From assembly GCA_000488855.1 (NCBI GenBank), contig KI535285.1, positions 1 through 55,453 of the forward strand: a stretch of 55,453 nucleotides of DNA. Reading direction: 5' to 3'. Numbering within the stretch: position 1 is the first letter of the stretch; every line of letters begins with the position of its first letter. The notes below the pieces were generated by a model. It was not told the origin of the DNA, did no database searches, and worked only from the letters and a program-made list of their open reading frames with translations. Shown piece by piece: positions 26,774 to 37,231 of the stretch. Made by a program: the position numbers and the translations under genes. The stretch comes from Eubacterium brachy ATCC 33089. GTDB lineage: Bacteria; Bacillota; Clostridia; Peptostreptococcales; Anaerovoracaceae.

Positions 26774-28015
26774 TCACTGAATTTTGTACATTAAAAAACC
26801 CGTAGCCAATTTAGGTTCTACCCATGTGGATTTAGGTGGCATCGAAAGTTCCAAATCCGAAATATTCATAACTTCGTCAATTCCCACAGGATACAGTGTA
26901 AATGCGACTGACATATCTTTCTTTACGGCATTTTCCAACTCTTCAACCGTTTTGTGCCCACCTATGAACTCTATCCTTTCATCTACTCTGGGATCTTCTA
27001 TCCCCAAAATAGGTGATATTATATTATTTTGCAGAATGGAAACATCCAATCCGTCCACCGCATTGTCTCCCCAGATTTCTTCTTTCGCTTCCAACTTATA
27101 CCAGTAGTTGTCCAGGTACATTCCAAAGGTGTGTCTGCACTCCGGTCTGTATTTTCCCCCTTCTATTTTAGTTACCGAAAACCCTGCAGCTTGAACTTTT
27201 TCCAAAAATTCGTTTATGCTGTGTCCGTTCAGATCTTTGATCATTCTGTTGTATTCTAAAACCGTCAAATCCGTATCTGGGAAAATAACCGCCATGACAT
27301 AGTTATAACATTCATTTCCCGAATAACTTTCCTCCTGCTGTCTCTTCTTATTGCAGAGCCTGTACGCCGATGCCATTCTGTGATGTCCATCTGCAATATA
27401 GAAATTCGGCACGTTTTTAAATAGACCGCAGATGCCGTTCACTACGTTGTCGTCTTTTATCGCCCACAGCTCATACTTCACGCCGTCCAGCTCCATATCG
27501 TATTCAGCCTTGTGATTACCTGTGTAGCCCTCTATTATACTTCTTATTTGGCGATTATCCCTATATGTTAAAATTACCGGTTCCGTGTTGGTACAGCAAA
27601 TCTCGAGATGTTCCATTCTGTTGTTTTCCTTTTCAACTCTCGTCATTTCGTGTCTCTTTATTATACCGTTCATGTAATCATCAACCGATACGCATCCTGC
27701 AATTCCGGTTCTGACAATTCCGTTGCAAGTTTGCCTGCAGATATACAGCATTTCCTTGCTTTCTATCAGAAGTGTTCCGTCGTTTATAAATTTTTCTATT
27801 TCAAAGCCGGCACGTTGATGAACCAGAACATCACGCCAGTCCACATCCTTGCTCAAATTTATCTCCGGTCTTGAAATGTGTAAAAAACTGATGGGGTTAC
27901 TCTTGCCGATTTTCACAGCTTCATCCATATTCAGTACATCAAAGGGTTTGACTACGATTTTCTCAACTAATCGCTCGCTCGGCCTAATTCCCCTAAATGG
28001 CTTCACTATTGCCAC
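26774..28015 (-). CDS. DUF1015 family protein
   Basis: This is a conserved protein of unknown function, 413 residues. It starts AIVKPFRGIRPS, typical of DUF1015, and has the family's best-known motif IADGHHRMASAYR near residue 200. A DGHHR motif also occurs in ParB/Srx-fold enzymes such as free-serine kinases, so a nucleotide- or phosphate-handling role is possible, but this is inference. It begins one base before the cmk stop, so it follows cmk directly in one transcript. The 213-bp gap to radC holds nothing I recognise. Confidence 0.85.
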   Translation of the reverse strand: MAIVKPFRGIRPSERLVEKIVVKPFDVLNMDEAVKIGKSNPISFLHISRPEINLSKDVDWRDVLVHQRAGFEIEKFINDGTLLIESKEMLYICRQTCNGIVRTGIAGCVSVDDYMNGIIKRHEMTRVEKENNRMEHLEICCTNTEPVILTYRDNRQIRSIIEGYTGNHKAEYDMELDGVKYELWAIKDDNVVNGICGLFKNVPNFYIADGHHRMASAYRLCNKKRQQEESYSGNECYNYVMAVIFPDTDLTVLEYNRMIKDLNGHSINEFLEKVQAAGFSVTKIEGGKYRPECRHTFGMYLDNYWYKLEAKEEIWGDNAVDGLDVSILQNNIISPILGIEDPRVDERIEFIGGHKTVEELENAVKKDMSVAFTLYPVGIDEVMNISDLELSMPPKSTWVEPKLATGFLMYKIQ

Positions 28016-28666
28016 TCATTCCACCTCTTTCAATATCACTTTTAAAACATCTTCCACGTTCATCTCACTTGTATCGATTTCCATTGCATCATCTGCTTTT
28101 CTGAGTGGATTCAGTTCTCTGTTCATATCCATATAGTCTCTATGTTCTATGTCCTGCAATACCTGATCAAATTGCACATCTTCGCCTTTTCCGATCAGTT
28201 CATCGTATCGCCTCTTCGCCCTTTTGTCCGTAGAAGCATTTAGGTAGAACTTGAATTTTGCATCCGGCAACACATTGGTTCCGACATCTCTGCCATCCAT
28301 TATGACAGACTTCTTCTTTCCTAAATCTCTTTGTATTGCTACCAGTTTTTCTCTCACTGCCGACTTCTGTGACACTATGGAAGCCATTTTAGATATTTCC
28401 GGTGCTCGTATTTCGTCCGACAACTTCTTTCCATCCAAGTATATAAAACCTCTTTTGAAATCTATATCGGTATGGTTCAAAAGGTTTTCAATTTCATCAC
28501 AATTGTCTAAATTGATATTTTCACTCAACACCTTATATCCCACGGCTCTGTACATAGCTCCCGTATCTATGTACTCAATTTTTAAAATTTCCGCTAATTT
28601 CTTTGCTATGGTACTCTTTCCGGCTCCACCCGGTCCGTCTATGGCGATTTGAAAAATTTTTTCCAT
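28016..28666 (-). CDS. cmk: (d)CMP kinase
   Basis: Cytidylate kinase phosphorylates CMP and dCMP with ATP for nucleotide recycling. The P-loop is AIDGPGGAGKSTIAKKLAE at the N-terminus. The acceptor region shows YIDTGAMYRAVGYK and MDGRDVGTNVLPDAKFKFYL. The lid segment is RAKRRYDEL. The 216-residue length is typical. It abuts DUF1015 with no gap. Confidence 0.95.
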   Translation of the reverse strand: MEKIFQIAIDGPGGAGKSTIAKKLAEILKIEYIDTGAMYRAVGYKVLSENINLDNCDEIENLLNHTDIDFKRGFIYLDGKKLSDEIRAPEISKMASIVSQKSAVREKLVAIQRDLGKKKSVIMDGRDVGTNVLPDAKFKFYLNASTDKRAKRRYDELIGKGEDVQFDQVLQDIEHRDYMDMNRELNPLRKADDAMEIDTSEMNVEDVLKVILKEVE

Positions 28667-28714
28667 TATTTTTTCTCTTTCTATTTTTTAAATTCGTCTG
28701 TTATTAGAGAAACT

Positions 28715-29179
28715 TCAATGCCTTCTCTTATTTCCCAAGAGATTTTCAATTTCGGATATGAAAGTATTTATATCTGTAAACTGTCGATATACGGATGCAA
28801 ATCTAACATAAGCCACTTCATCTAAATCTTTGAGTCGCTCCATAACAAGTTCACCGATAAACGTACTCGAAATTTCCTTCTCCATCATGTTGTTCAATCC
28901 ACGCTCTATATCGTTGACAACCATTTCCATCTTAGCTAATGAAACCGGACGCTTTTCGCATGCTTTGATTATTCCGTTTAAAACTTTATTCCTGTCAAAT
29001 CGCTCTCTACTGCCATCTTTTTTTATGACCATTATGACCACTTCTTCCAACTTTTCATAAGTGGTGAATCGCTTTGAACAGATTTCGCACTCACGCCTTC
29101 TTCTAATGGTGTTGCCATCATCTGTCGGTCTTGAGTCAATTACTTTCGTTTCTGTATTTCCACAGTATGGACATTTCAT
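28715..29179 (-). CDS. nrdR: Transcriptional repressor NrdR
   Basis: NrdR represses ribonucleotide reductase genes in response to ATP/dATP. It starts [13 protein letters not shown], with a zinc ribbon formed by CPYC and CEIC, followed by [16 protein letters not shown]. An ATP-cone domain (about 48-138, with [16 protein letters not shown]) completes it. I chose ATG 29179, which has GGAGG six bases upstream; the start six codons earlier has no ribosome site. The 154-residue length is normal. Confidence 0.96.
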   Translation of the reverse strand: MKCPYCGNTETKVIDSRPTDDGNTIRRRRECEICSKRFTTYEKLEEVVIMVIKKDGSRERFDRNKVLNGIIKACEKRPVSLAKMEMVVNDIERGLNNMMEKEISSTFIGELVMERLKDLDEVAYVRFASVYRQFTDINTFISEIENLLGNKRRH

Positions 29180-29267
29180 AGAATTCCTCCAAGACAATTT
29201 TTCTCTCTCGTTCTATTTTACTATATGTAATTTATTTTAACAATAATTGCACGGCATTTTTACCAAT

Positions 29268-29296
29268 AAAGAATTTGTCATTTTCAGAAATTCTTT
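29268..29296. other. Perfect 9-bp inverted repeat between rnr and nrdR
   Basis: AAAGAATTT and AAATTCTTT flank an 11-base centre in the 189-bp gap. No T run follows on the minus strand, so it is a weak terminator at best. The same gap holds a slightly GC-richer patch at 29297-29335. Confidence 0.35.
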
Positions 29297-29368
29297 CATC
29301 CGTCGTCCGCTTACGTCCTTGCCGCACTGTCGCATACTTTTACCAAAATTTAAATCTGTCTCACATCA

Positions 29369-31663
29369 TCATTCTTCAATCAACATAAAGTCTATTTCTT
29401 TACTCTCCTTGCTGGCATTTAAAACTTCGATTTTCACTTTATCTCCTAAGGAAATTACTTTTCCCGTATTATTGCCGACCACTCTGTGTTTTTCTCTGTC
29501 CAAGACGTAAAAGTCACCTCTCAAATCGGATAATCTCACCATTCCCTCTATGCATTTTTCTATCTCTACGTGTATTCCGTATGAAGTTACACCGCTCACT
29601 ATACCATCGTACTGCTTTCCGATATTGTTTTCCATGAACTGAGCGATCTTCATCTTATCGACCTCTCTCTCAAGTTCCAATGTATCCCTTTCAACTTCTG
29701 ACGACCATTTTGAAATTCCTTCGCATGTCTTTTTCACTTCTCTATCAAACACCTTTTCTATGCCCTCTTCTATGAACATCCTGATTATTCTATGCACCAT
29801 CAAATCGGGATATCTTCTTATCGGTGACGTGAAGTGACAATACCTCTCCAATGCAAGTCCGAAATGGCCGGAACAGTGACTTTCATAGACGGCTTTTTCC
29901 ATGGATTTTAACATCGCTTTGCTCACTATGAACTGATATTTTGTATTTTTGATTTCATTTAACGTATCTCTTATCATGTACGGCTTCACATCCGTTAAAT
30001 CTCCTCTCAACTCTATTCCCAATCCTCCGATAAATTCTTTTATTTCAGCCATTTTTTCAGCATTGGGTTTAGGGTGATTGCGATATACAAAAGGCGTGTT
30101 CAACCAGAAGAATTGTTCTGCCACCGTCTCGTTTGCCTTTAACATAAATTCCTCTATCAACTGATGAGCAATATTTCTGTTTCTGGGAAATACTGCTGTC
30201 GGGACACCGAAAGAATCCAATTTTATCTCTGCTTCAGGATTGTCAAAATCTATGCTGCCTCTCTTATCTCTAGCTCTAATCAGCACCTTTGTCAAGTCCA
30301 ACATTTCTCTGATTCTATCCACTTCAAAAGGCGTAAAATCCAATACATCTTTCTCTACTTCTCCGCTTTCATCCTCAGCGGTTTTTTCAATATATGATAT
30401 CACTTCGAATATTTCATCATACGTGCACCTTCTCTTCGAATTTATCACACTTTCATATATTTTGTGATTTAAGACTCTGCCTTTTTCATCTATTTCCATA
30501 TCACAAGAAATGGTCAGCCTATCTTCCTTCGGTACCAGGGAACAGAGATTGTTTGACAGAACTTCAGGCAGCATGGGAACTACCTGATCTATCAGATATA
30601 CGCTATTGGCACGATTTCTGGCTTCCTGATCTACATATGTCCCCGATTTCACAAAGTAACTTACATCGGCAATGTGAACGCCCAGCAAGTAATTTCCGTT
30701 TTTCATTTTCTCTACGCTTACAGCATCGTCGAAATCCTTGCTGTCAGCACCGTCTATGGTCACTATGTACTTTTCTCTCAAATCTCTGCGTTTTGCAAAT
30801 TCTTCATGTGTTATTTTAAAGTTTTTTATCGCATTTACTTCTCTCTTCACCTTGTTTTGGAAGAACAGTTCTCTTCCGCTGGAAACTATCAGTGCTTTGA
30901 TATCTCTCGCAGGATCATCGTTTTGTGCAATTATATCTATAACACGTCCCTCAGCTTTTTCCAACCTATTACCATACCTTAATATTTCAACGGAAACCAT
31001 GTCACCGTCTACTGCCGTCCCAAAATTTTTCTTATTTACGTATATATCCTGCACAAATTCCTTTTTTACCGGTATCACAAAGGCAAAGTTTCCGTTGTCT
31101 ACAAATGTTCCCACCACAGTTTGATGTCCTCTTTGCAGTACTTTAACTATCTTCCCTCTCTTAAGATTTTCGCTGTATTTATTTTTTTCCACTTTTACTG
31201 CAATGGTATCTCCATCCATAATTCCACTCAACTGGTCTTTTCCTATGAAGATATCATCTCTATCTCCGATATCGTTCTTTTTATCAGATAAATTTTTCCC
31301 ATTATCACCAGAATTGTCCGATTCAGATGATTCAGGCAAAGAGTTTCCCTCTCTGTCATCTTGTCGCAATACATCGCTTTCCTCATATGTCTCAATATCC
31401 GTGATGAATTCCTCATATGTCTTATATTTTCTGCTTATATTCTCCTTTTGATTTTCAGATATTAGAAATCCGAACCCCTTTTTATTCACTCGAATTTTTC
31501 CTACTACTGTATTCTTTCCCTTTGTTTTCCCCCTGTTTTTCTTTTCCTTTTTTTCTTTTACAGTCTCAAATTTGTTGATCCCGAATTTTTCCAAATTTTG
31601 TTCATTCCTCTTATCAACCTTCTCAACTTTGATTCGCTTTTTCTTAGATGTTTTCTTTGCCAT
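29369..31663 (-). CDS. rnr: Ribonuclease R
   Basis: RNase R is a processive 3'-to-5' exoribonuclease that degrades structured RNA. Order of parts: a very basic N-terminal tail (about 1-50), cold-shock domain 1 interrupted by about 64 acidic, Ser/Asp-rich residues (about 71-134), cold-shock domain 2, the RNB catalytic domain with DSKDFDDAV and HIADVSYFV, and a C-terminal S1 domain (YDGIVSGVTSYGIHVEIE). I chose ATG 31663, with AGAGG upstream; the longer frame has no ribosome site. The usual Lys-rich C-terminal tail is missing. smpB, often next to rnr, is absent here. Confidence 0.94.
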   Translation of the reverse strand: MAKKTSKKKRIKVEKVDKRNEQNLEKFGINKFETVKEKKEKKNRGKTKGKNTVVGKIRVNKKGFGFLISENQKENISRKYKTYEEFITDIETYEESDVLRQDDREGNSLPESSESDNSGDNGKNLSDKKNDIGDRDDIFIGKDQLSGIMDGDTIAVKVEKNKYSENLKRGKIVKVLQRGHQTVVGTFVDNGNFAFVIPVKKEFVQDIYVNKKNFGTAVDGDMVSVEILRYGNRLEKAEGRVIDIIAQNDDPARDIKALIVSSGRELFFQNKVKREVNAIKNFKITHEEFAKRRDLREKYIVTIDGADSKDFDDAVSVEKMKNGNYLLGVHIADVSYFVKSGTYVDQEARNRANSVYLIDQVVPMLPEVLSNNLCSLVPKEDRLTISCDMEIDEKGRVLNHKIYESVINSKRRCTYDEIFEVISYIEKTAEDESGEVEKDVLDFTPFEVDRIREMLDLTKVLIRARDKRGSIDFDNPEAEIKLDSFGVPTAVFPRNRNIAHQLIEEFMLKANETVAEQFFWLNTPFVYRNHPKPNAEKMAEIKEFIGGLGIELRGDLTDVKPYMIRDTLNEIKNTKYQFIVSKAMLKSMEKAVYESHCSGHFGLALERYCHFTSPIRRYPDLMVHRIIRMFIEEGIEKVFDREVKKTCEGISKWSSEVERDTLELEREVDKMKIAQFMENNIGKQYDGIVSGVTSYGIHVEIEKCIEGMVRLSDLRGDFYVLDREKHRVVGNNTGKVISLGDKVKIEVLNASKESKEIDFMLIEE

Positions 31664-31700
31664 AATAGTACCTCTTAACCCATGCAATTCTCCGTCTAAA

Positions 31701-31730
31701 CAAAATAAACGGGCAGCCAATGCTACCCGC
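31701..31730 (-). terminator. Intrinsic terminator between secG and rnr
   Basis: On the minus strand CGGGTAGC and GCTGCCCG pair over ATTG with one G-U pair, followed by TTTATTTTG. It lies just after secG, so rnr is likely expressed by partial read-through. Confidence 0.75.
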
Positions 31731-31741
31731 CCCAATTCAAT

Positions 31742-31978
31742 TTATAGTCTAGCTTCCAACGTTACTATCACTATTGATAAAATAATGAATAGCACTGCAC
31801 ATATAGTCGATATCCTGCTTAAAATTCCTTCATATCCTCGGCTCTTCTTTCTGCCGAACAGCTGCTCAGCTCCGCCTCCGATAGATCCCGATAACCCGTC
31901 GCTGTTACTGGATTGCAACAATATGCTCGCTATTAAGATTATGGATATAATACCCATTATTATCATCAAGAATGTCAT
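31742..31978 (-). CDS. secG: Preprotein translocase subunit SecG
   Basis: SecG is the small accessory subunit of the SecYEG channel. It has two membrane helices (about 1-20 and 53-75) joined by a Gly/Ser-rich loop with QSSNSDGLSGSIGGGAEQLFG, the family signature. I chose ATG 31978, which has GGAGG six bases upstream; this gives 78 residues, the normal size. The order eno-secG-rnr is common in Firmicutes. Confidence 0.94.
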   Translation of the reverse strand: MTFLMIIMGIISIILIASILLQSSNSDGLSGSIGGGAEQLFGRKKSRGYEGILSRISTICAVLFIILSIVIVTLEARL

Positions 31979-32052
31979 CTCTCTCCTCCATTCAATGTAA
32001 TCTTTACAAATCATTTATGTAGTATACCATAAAGTTCTGTAAAAATCAACAT

Positions 32053-33360
<1,308 letters not shown>

Positions 33361-34122
33361 TTATCCGTTTATGATATCGAAAAAGCTTCCAGCTTTCAGA
33401 CTTGCTCCACCGACCAATGCACCATCGATATCTCCATGACTTAAAATTTCCGCACTATTCTCCGGTTTCACACTTCCGCCGTACTGTATTAAAAGTTTTT
33501 CTCCCGCGTCGTTTCCAAAACGGTCCGCTACAACATCTCTGATATATTTACACATTTCCTGCGCTTCGTCGGGCGTTGCAGTCTTGCCTGTGCCGATGGC
33601 CCATATGGGTTCGTAGGCTACTGCCACCTGTTCAAAATCGTCCACTTTTAAATCTTTCAGACTTTTTTCAATCTGGGTGGCTACTACATCTTTCGCTCTA
33701 CCGACTTCCCTTTCTTCCAGAGATTCTCCTACGCATACAATAGCCAACAGATCAGTCCTCAAAAGCGCCTTCACCTTTCTGTTGATCAACTCATCAGTCT
33801 CTCCAAAGATCTGTCTGCGTTCGCTATGTCCTACTATTGAACCGAAACATCCGATGGACTTCAACATTTCAGGTGAAATCTCTCCTGTGAAAGCACCTTC
33901 CGTCTCAAAATAACAATTCTGTGCAAAAACCTGAATTTTTGTACCTTTCAATCTATCCGCTACATAATCCAAATATATGTTTGGAGGACAGATTCCAACA
34001 TGCATCTCAGAAAATTTTTCCTCATTTTCTCTACATATCTCAAGTATTTCATCCATAAATTCCGATACTTGTGATTTCTCTTTATACATTTTCCAATTTC
34101 CGGCAATAAATTTTCTTCTCAT
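33361..34122 (-). CDS. tpiA: Triosephosphate isomerase
   Basis: TIM interconverts dihydroxyacetone phosphate and glyceraldehyde 3-phosphate. Key features are the N-terminal AGNWKMYK with the active Lys, GHSERRQIFGE with the active His, and the signature VAYEPIWAIGTGKTA with the active Glu. The C-terminal phosphate loop is IDGALVGGASLK. Length is 253 residues. It starts one base after pgk ends, and its ribosome site lies inside the pgk tail. Confidence 0.97.
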   Translation of the reverse strand: MRRKFIAGNWKMYKEKSQVSEFMDEILEICRENEEKFSEMHVGICPPNIYLDYVADRLKGTKIQVFAQNCYFETEGAFTGEISPEMLKSIGCFGSIVGHSERRQIFGETDELINRKVKALLRTDLLAIVCVGESLEEREVGRAKDVVATQIEKSLKDLKVDDFEQVAVAYEPIWAIGTGKTATPDEAQEMCKYIRDVVADRFGNDAGEKLLIQYGGSVKPENSAEILSHGDIDGALVGGASLKAGSFFDIING

Positions 34123-34123
34123 A

Positions 34124-35308
34124 TTATTTTTCCTCTAATACCTCTATTCCCGGAAGCACTTTCCCTTCCAAATATTCCAAGGAAGCTCCACCGCCTGTCG
34201 ATATGTGGCTCATAGAATCTGACAGTCCGAACTTGGCAGCTGCCGCTGCGCTATCACCACCACCTACAATGGTTATAGCACTGGATTTTCCTAATGCCTC
34301 CGCAATTTTTCTTGTACCGTTTTCGAAGTTATCCATCTCGAAAACGCCCATAGGTCCGTTCCATATGATGGTATTGGCTTTTTCGATTGCTTTTGTGAAC
34401 AATTCAACGGTTTTCTCACCTATGTCCAGACCCATCATATCGCTTGGAATTTTGTCTGCATCCACAGTTATTATTTCCGTATCGTTTTTAAATTCCCTAC
34501 CACATACTGCATCTATCGGAACTAAAAACTCCACTTTTTTTTCCTTTGCCTTATCCATAACGGATCTTGCCAACCCTATGCTGTCTTCATCTAAAAGAGA
34601 TTTCCCAACCTCATATCCTTTGGCTTTTAGAAAGGTGTATGCCATTCCTCCACCTATTATCAGAGAGTCCACTTTATTCAGTAGGTTCTCTATCAACAGA
34701 ATTTTATCGTTGACTTTTGCCCCACCCATTATAGCCAGAAGGGGTCTCTTCGGATTTTCTACCGCACTTCCCAAATACTTCACTTCCTTCTCAATTAAAA
34801 ATCCAGAATATGCCGGTATGAATTTAGCGATTCCGGCTGTCGAGCAATGTGCCCTGTGAGCCGTTCCGAAGGCATCGTTTACAAATACGTCTCCCAACTG
34901 ACTCAGCTCCTTTGAGAAAGCTTCATCATTTTTCGTTTCTTCTTTTCTAAATCTCACATTTTCAAGAAGGGCTACATCTCCTCGGTGAAGTGCCTGCACT
35001 TCTGCAATTACATGTTCATCGACAACTCGGTCGGATTTTATGAACTTGACGTCTTTGCCGATAAGCTCTCCTAATCTCTTCGCTACTATCTCCAAAGAAA
35101 ACTTCCTGTCGGGAATCCCTTTAGGTCTTCCCATATGAGACATAATGATCACTTTACAACCTCTTTCAGTCAAGTATTCTATAGTCGGTAACGCCGATCT
35201 GATTCTAATATCATCGGTGATCTTTCCGTCCTGAACAGGCACGTTGAAGTCACATCTCATCAGTACCTTCGCATTGTCCAAATTGATATCTTTTACGGTT
35301 TTTTTCAT
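34124..35308 (-). CDS. pgk: Phosphoglycerate kinase
   Basis: PGK transfers phosphate from 1,3-bisphosphoglycerate to ADP. It shows VLMRCDFNVPVQDGKITDD at the N-terminus, HMGRPKG, VNDAFGTAHRAHCST, the nucleotide-site segment GGAKVNDKI, and the C-terminal IVGGGDSAAAAAKFG followed by ISTGGGASLEYLEG. The 394-residue length is standard. A partial terminator lies between gap and pgk. Confidence 0.97.
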   Translation of the reverse strand: MKKTVKDINLDNAKVLMRCDFNVPVQDGKITDDIRIRSALPTIEYLTERGCKVIIMSHMGRPKGIPDRKFSLEIVAKRLGELIGKDVKFIKSDRVVDEHVIAEVQALHRGDVALLENVRFRKEETKNDEAFSKELSQLGDVFVNDAFGTAHRAHCSTAGIAKFIPAYSGFLIEKEVKYLGSAVENPKRPLLAIMGGAKVNDKILLIENLLNKVDSLIIGGGMAYTFLKAKGYEVGKSLLDEDSIGLARSVMDKAKEKKVEFLVPIDAVCGREFKNDTEIITVDADKIPSDMMGLDIGEKTVELFTKAIEKANTIIWNGPMGVFEMDNFENGTRKIAEALGKSSAITIVGGGDSAAAAAKFGLSDSMSHISTGGGASLEYLEGKVLPGIEVLEEK

Positions 35309-35354
35309 AGACTTACCTCACAATTTTTAATTCGCTTAACCGGATTTCATTTTT

Positions 35355-35396
35355 AAAACTAAAACTATGCCATTCACACTGTTATGTAAATGGCAT
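35355..35396 (-). terminator. Intrinsic terminator between gap and pgk
   Basis: On the minus strand ATGCCATT and AATGGCAT pair over a 14-base loop, followed by AGTTTTAGTTTT. It would raise gap transcript levels above pgk-tpiA-eno. Confidence 0.65.
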
Positions 35397-35404
35397 ATCA
35401 TCTA

Positions 35405-36421
35405 TTATCTGTTATCTATTTCGTTCATGTACTTCATCATATCTATACACTTACAAGAATATCCGTATTCATTATCGTAGAATGCTACCAACTTAAAGAA
35501 TTTATCATTCAACTCAATCCCTTGTCTGGCATCGAATATGGAAGTATTAGGATCTCCGATAAAGTCTCCTGAAACCACTTCATCATCAACATACTCCAAA
35601 ATTCCTTTCAAATGAGTTTCTGACGCTTCCTTCACCTTTTTACATATTTCTTCATAGCTTGTGGATTTTTCCAATACTAAGTTTAAATCTACCAGAGAAA
35701 CGTCCACTGTCGGTACTCTGTATGAAATTCCCGTCATCTTACCCTTCAATTCAGGTATCACCAATCCGACTGCCTTTGCTGCACCTGTAGTTGTAGGTAT
35801 TATGTTTCCGAACACAGATCTGCCGGTTCTCCAGTCCTTCATAGATCTCGCATCGACAACCTTCTGCTTCGCAGTCGCCGCATGGATAGTCGACATGAGC
35901 CCCTCTTGAATTCCCCAATTATCATGAATGACCTTAGCCAAAGGAGCTAAACAGTTAGTCGTGCAAGAAGCGTTTGAAACCACAGGATATTTCTTTTCAT
36001 AATCCGTATGGTTTACACCCATTACGTAGGTAGGCGTTTCCTTATCCTTTGCCGGTGCTGAAATGAGAACTTTCTTCGCTCCCGCTTTGATATGATCCAT
36101 GGCTTTTTCAGTTGTTGTGTAAGCTCCGGTACCTTCCAAAATATATTCTGCACCACATTCTCCCCAAGGAATGTTTATGGCCTGCTCTTCACTATACACG
36201 GGAATCTTTTTGCCATCGATTGTGATACCGTTTTCATATCTCTCAATTTCTCCCGGAAACCTTCCGAAAGTAGAATCGTACTTCAACATGTAAACGAGAT
36301 AGTCAATATCTGCATTCCTAACATTTATACCTTTAATATCCACGGATTCATCGCCGTACGCAGCTCTGATCACCACCCTACTAATACGTCCAAATCCACT
36401 GATACCAACTTTAACCGCCAT
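35405..36421 (-). CDS. gap: Glyceraldehyde-3-phosphate dehydrogenase
   Basis: GAPDH oxidises glyceraldehyde 3-phosphate to 1,3-bisphosphoglycerate. The catalytic Cys (about residue 155) is in SNASCTTNC, with IHAATAKQKVVD and NIIPTTTGAAKAVG following. ATG 36421 has a strong AAGGAGG site and gives 338 residues. It belongs to a variant group: GISGFGRISR replaces the usual GINGFGRIGR, and after the second strand INVRNAD (residues 32-38) replaces the usual IND-L-x-D. That segment normally carries the Asp that binds the NAD ribose, so NADP use is conceivable. It heads the gap-pgk-tpiA-eno cluster. Confidence 0.95.
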   Translation of the reverse strand: MAVKVGISGFGRISRVVIRAAYGDESVDIKGINVRNADIDYLVYMLKYDSTFGRFPGEIERYENGITIDGKKIPVYSEEQAINIPWGECGAEYILEGTGAYTTTEKAMDHIKAGAKKVLISAPAKDKETPTYVMGVNHTDYEKKYPVVSNASCTTNCLAPLAKVIHDNWGIQEGLMSTIHAATAKQKVVDARSMKDWRTGRSVFGNIIPTTTGAAKAVGLVIPELKGKMTGISYRVPTVDVSLVDLNLVLEKSTSYEEICKKVKEASETHLKGILEYVDDEVVSGDFIGDPNTSIFDARQGIELNDKFFKLVAFYDNEYGYSCKCIDMMKYMNEIDNR

Positions 36422-36520
36422 TTTTCCCTCCTTAAGAAACATGTGAGTTTTACTAAATATTTATTAAAATTTCGTTTTGACTTTCTGACCGTATTTAACT
36501 TTCTTTATTTGAAATATATC

Positions 36521-36552
36521 AGAAAAGCCATGTATCTATATTATACATAGCT
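36521..36552 (-). terminator. Intrinsic terminator downstream of trmL
   Basis: On the minus strand AGCTATGTAT and ATACATGGCT pair over a seven-base loop with one G-U pair, then TTTTC. It separates trmL from the gap operon, whose promoter must lie in 36422-36520. Confidence 0.7.
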
Positions 36553-36559
36553 ATTCATT

Positions 36560-37030
36560 CTATTTCAAGCCTTGGAATCCATTTTGTCGCAAAGCCTCAA
36601 ATAAAATTATATTGGCACAGTTAGCTAAATTTAAGGATCTGAACTCTGCCGCACCGCTCATCGGTATTCTAATTGCCATAGCTTTGTTAGCTTCTATGAA
36701 CTTCTCCGGAAGACCCCTGGATTCGGCACCGAACAATATCATATCTCCATCCTCATATGCGTATTGACAATAGTTTTTTCCACCCTTCGTCGTTGCTAAA
36801 AACATTCTGTTACCTTTATACTTTTCCAAAAATTCCTCCAAACTGTCGTGGATTTCTAAATCTACATGCTTCCAGTAGTCCATGCCGGCTCTCTTCAAAG
36901 TTTTATCGTTTATGACAAAGCCCAACGGTCTAATCAGATGAAGTTTAGTGTCGGTAGCTACACAGGTTCTGCCAATGTTTCCGGTATTTCCTGCTATTTC
37001 AGGGGTTACGAGAACTATGTGAAAACTCAT
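36560..37030 (-). CDS. trmL: tRNA (cytidine/uridine-34-2'-O)-methyltransferase
   Basis: TrmL methylates the ribose of the wobble base in leucine tRNAs. It is a minimal SPOUT enzyme of 156 residues. Motifs are VTPEIAGNTGNIGRTC at the N-terminus, FGAESRGLPEKF and the knot motif IPMSGAAEFRSLNLANCA near the C-terminus. It stands alone between terminators and is divergent from phzF. Confidence 0.92.
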   Translation of the reverse strand: MSFHIVLVTPEIAGNTGNIGRTCVATDTKLHLIRPLGFVINDKTLKRAGMDYWKHVDLEIHDSLEEFLEKYKGNRMFLATTKGGKNYCQYAYEDGDMILFGAESRGLPEKFIEANKAMAIRIPMSGAAEFRSLNLANCANIILFEALRQNGFQGLK

Positions 37031-37085
37031 TTTAATTCCTTTCCATTCAGTAATGTTTTACATATAGTAGTATATCATAATTGCC

Positions 37086-37114
37086 TTGTATTCTACGAAC
37101 AATTTAGTTAAAAT
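37086..37114 (+). promoter_or_regulatory. Candidate promoter for the phzF gene
   Basis: TTGTAT and TAAAAT are separated by 17 bases, about 115 bp before the phzF start. The match is moderate. Confidence 0.4.
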
Positions 37115-37231
37115 AGTAATGAAGTATTAAACGTTCATCCGAACCGGCGAAGAGTTGTAACCATCGCTTTACATAAGATTTTATACAGCCGGAAGACATC
37201 TCTTTCTCATGTACAGATTGGAGGTACTCAT

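Noticed and set aside
29237-29335. A 32-codon minus-strand frame between rnr and nrdR (begins MRQCGKDVSGRR)
   Set aside because: It has no ribosome site and overlaps an inverted repeat. It is short enough to be chance, although a remnant cannot be excluded.
35405-36421. Reading gap as a phosphorylating-independent GapN enzyme
   Set aside because: The protein has the SNASCTTNC active site and the length of classical phosphorylating GAPDH, not the 470-480 residues of GapN.
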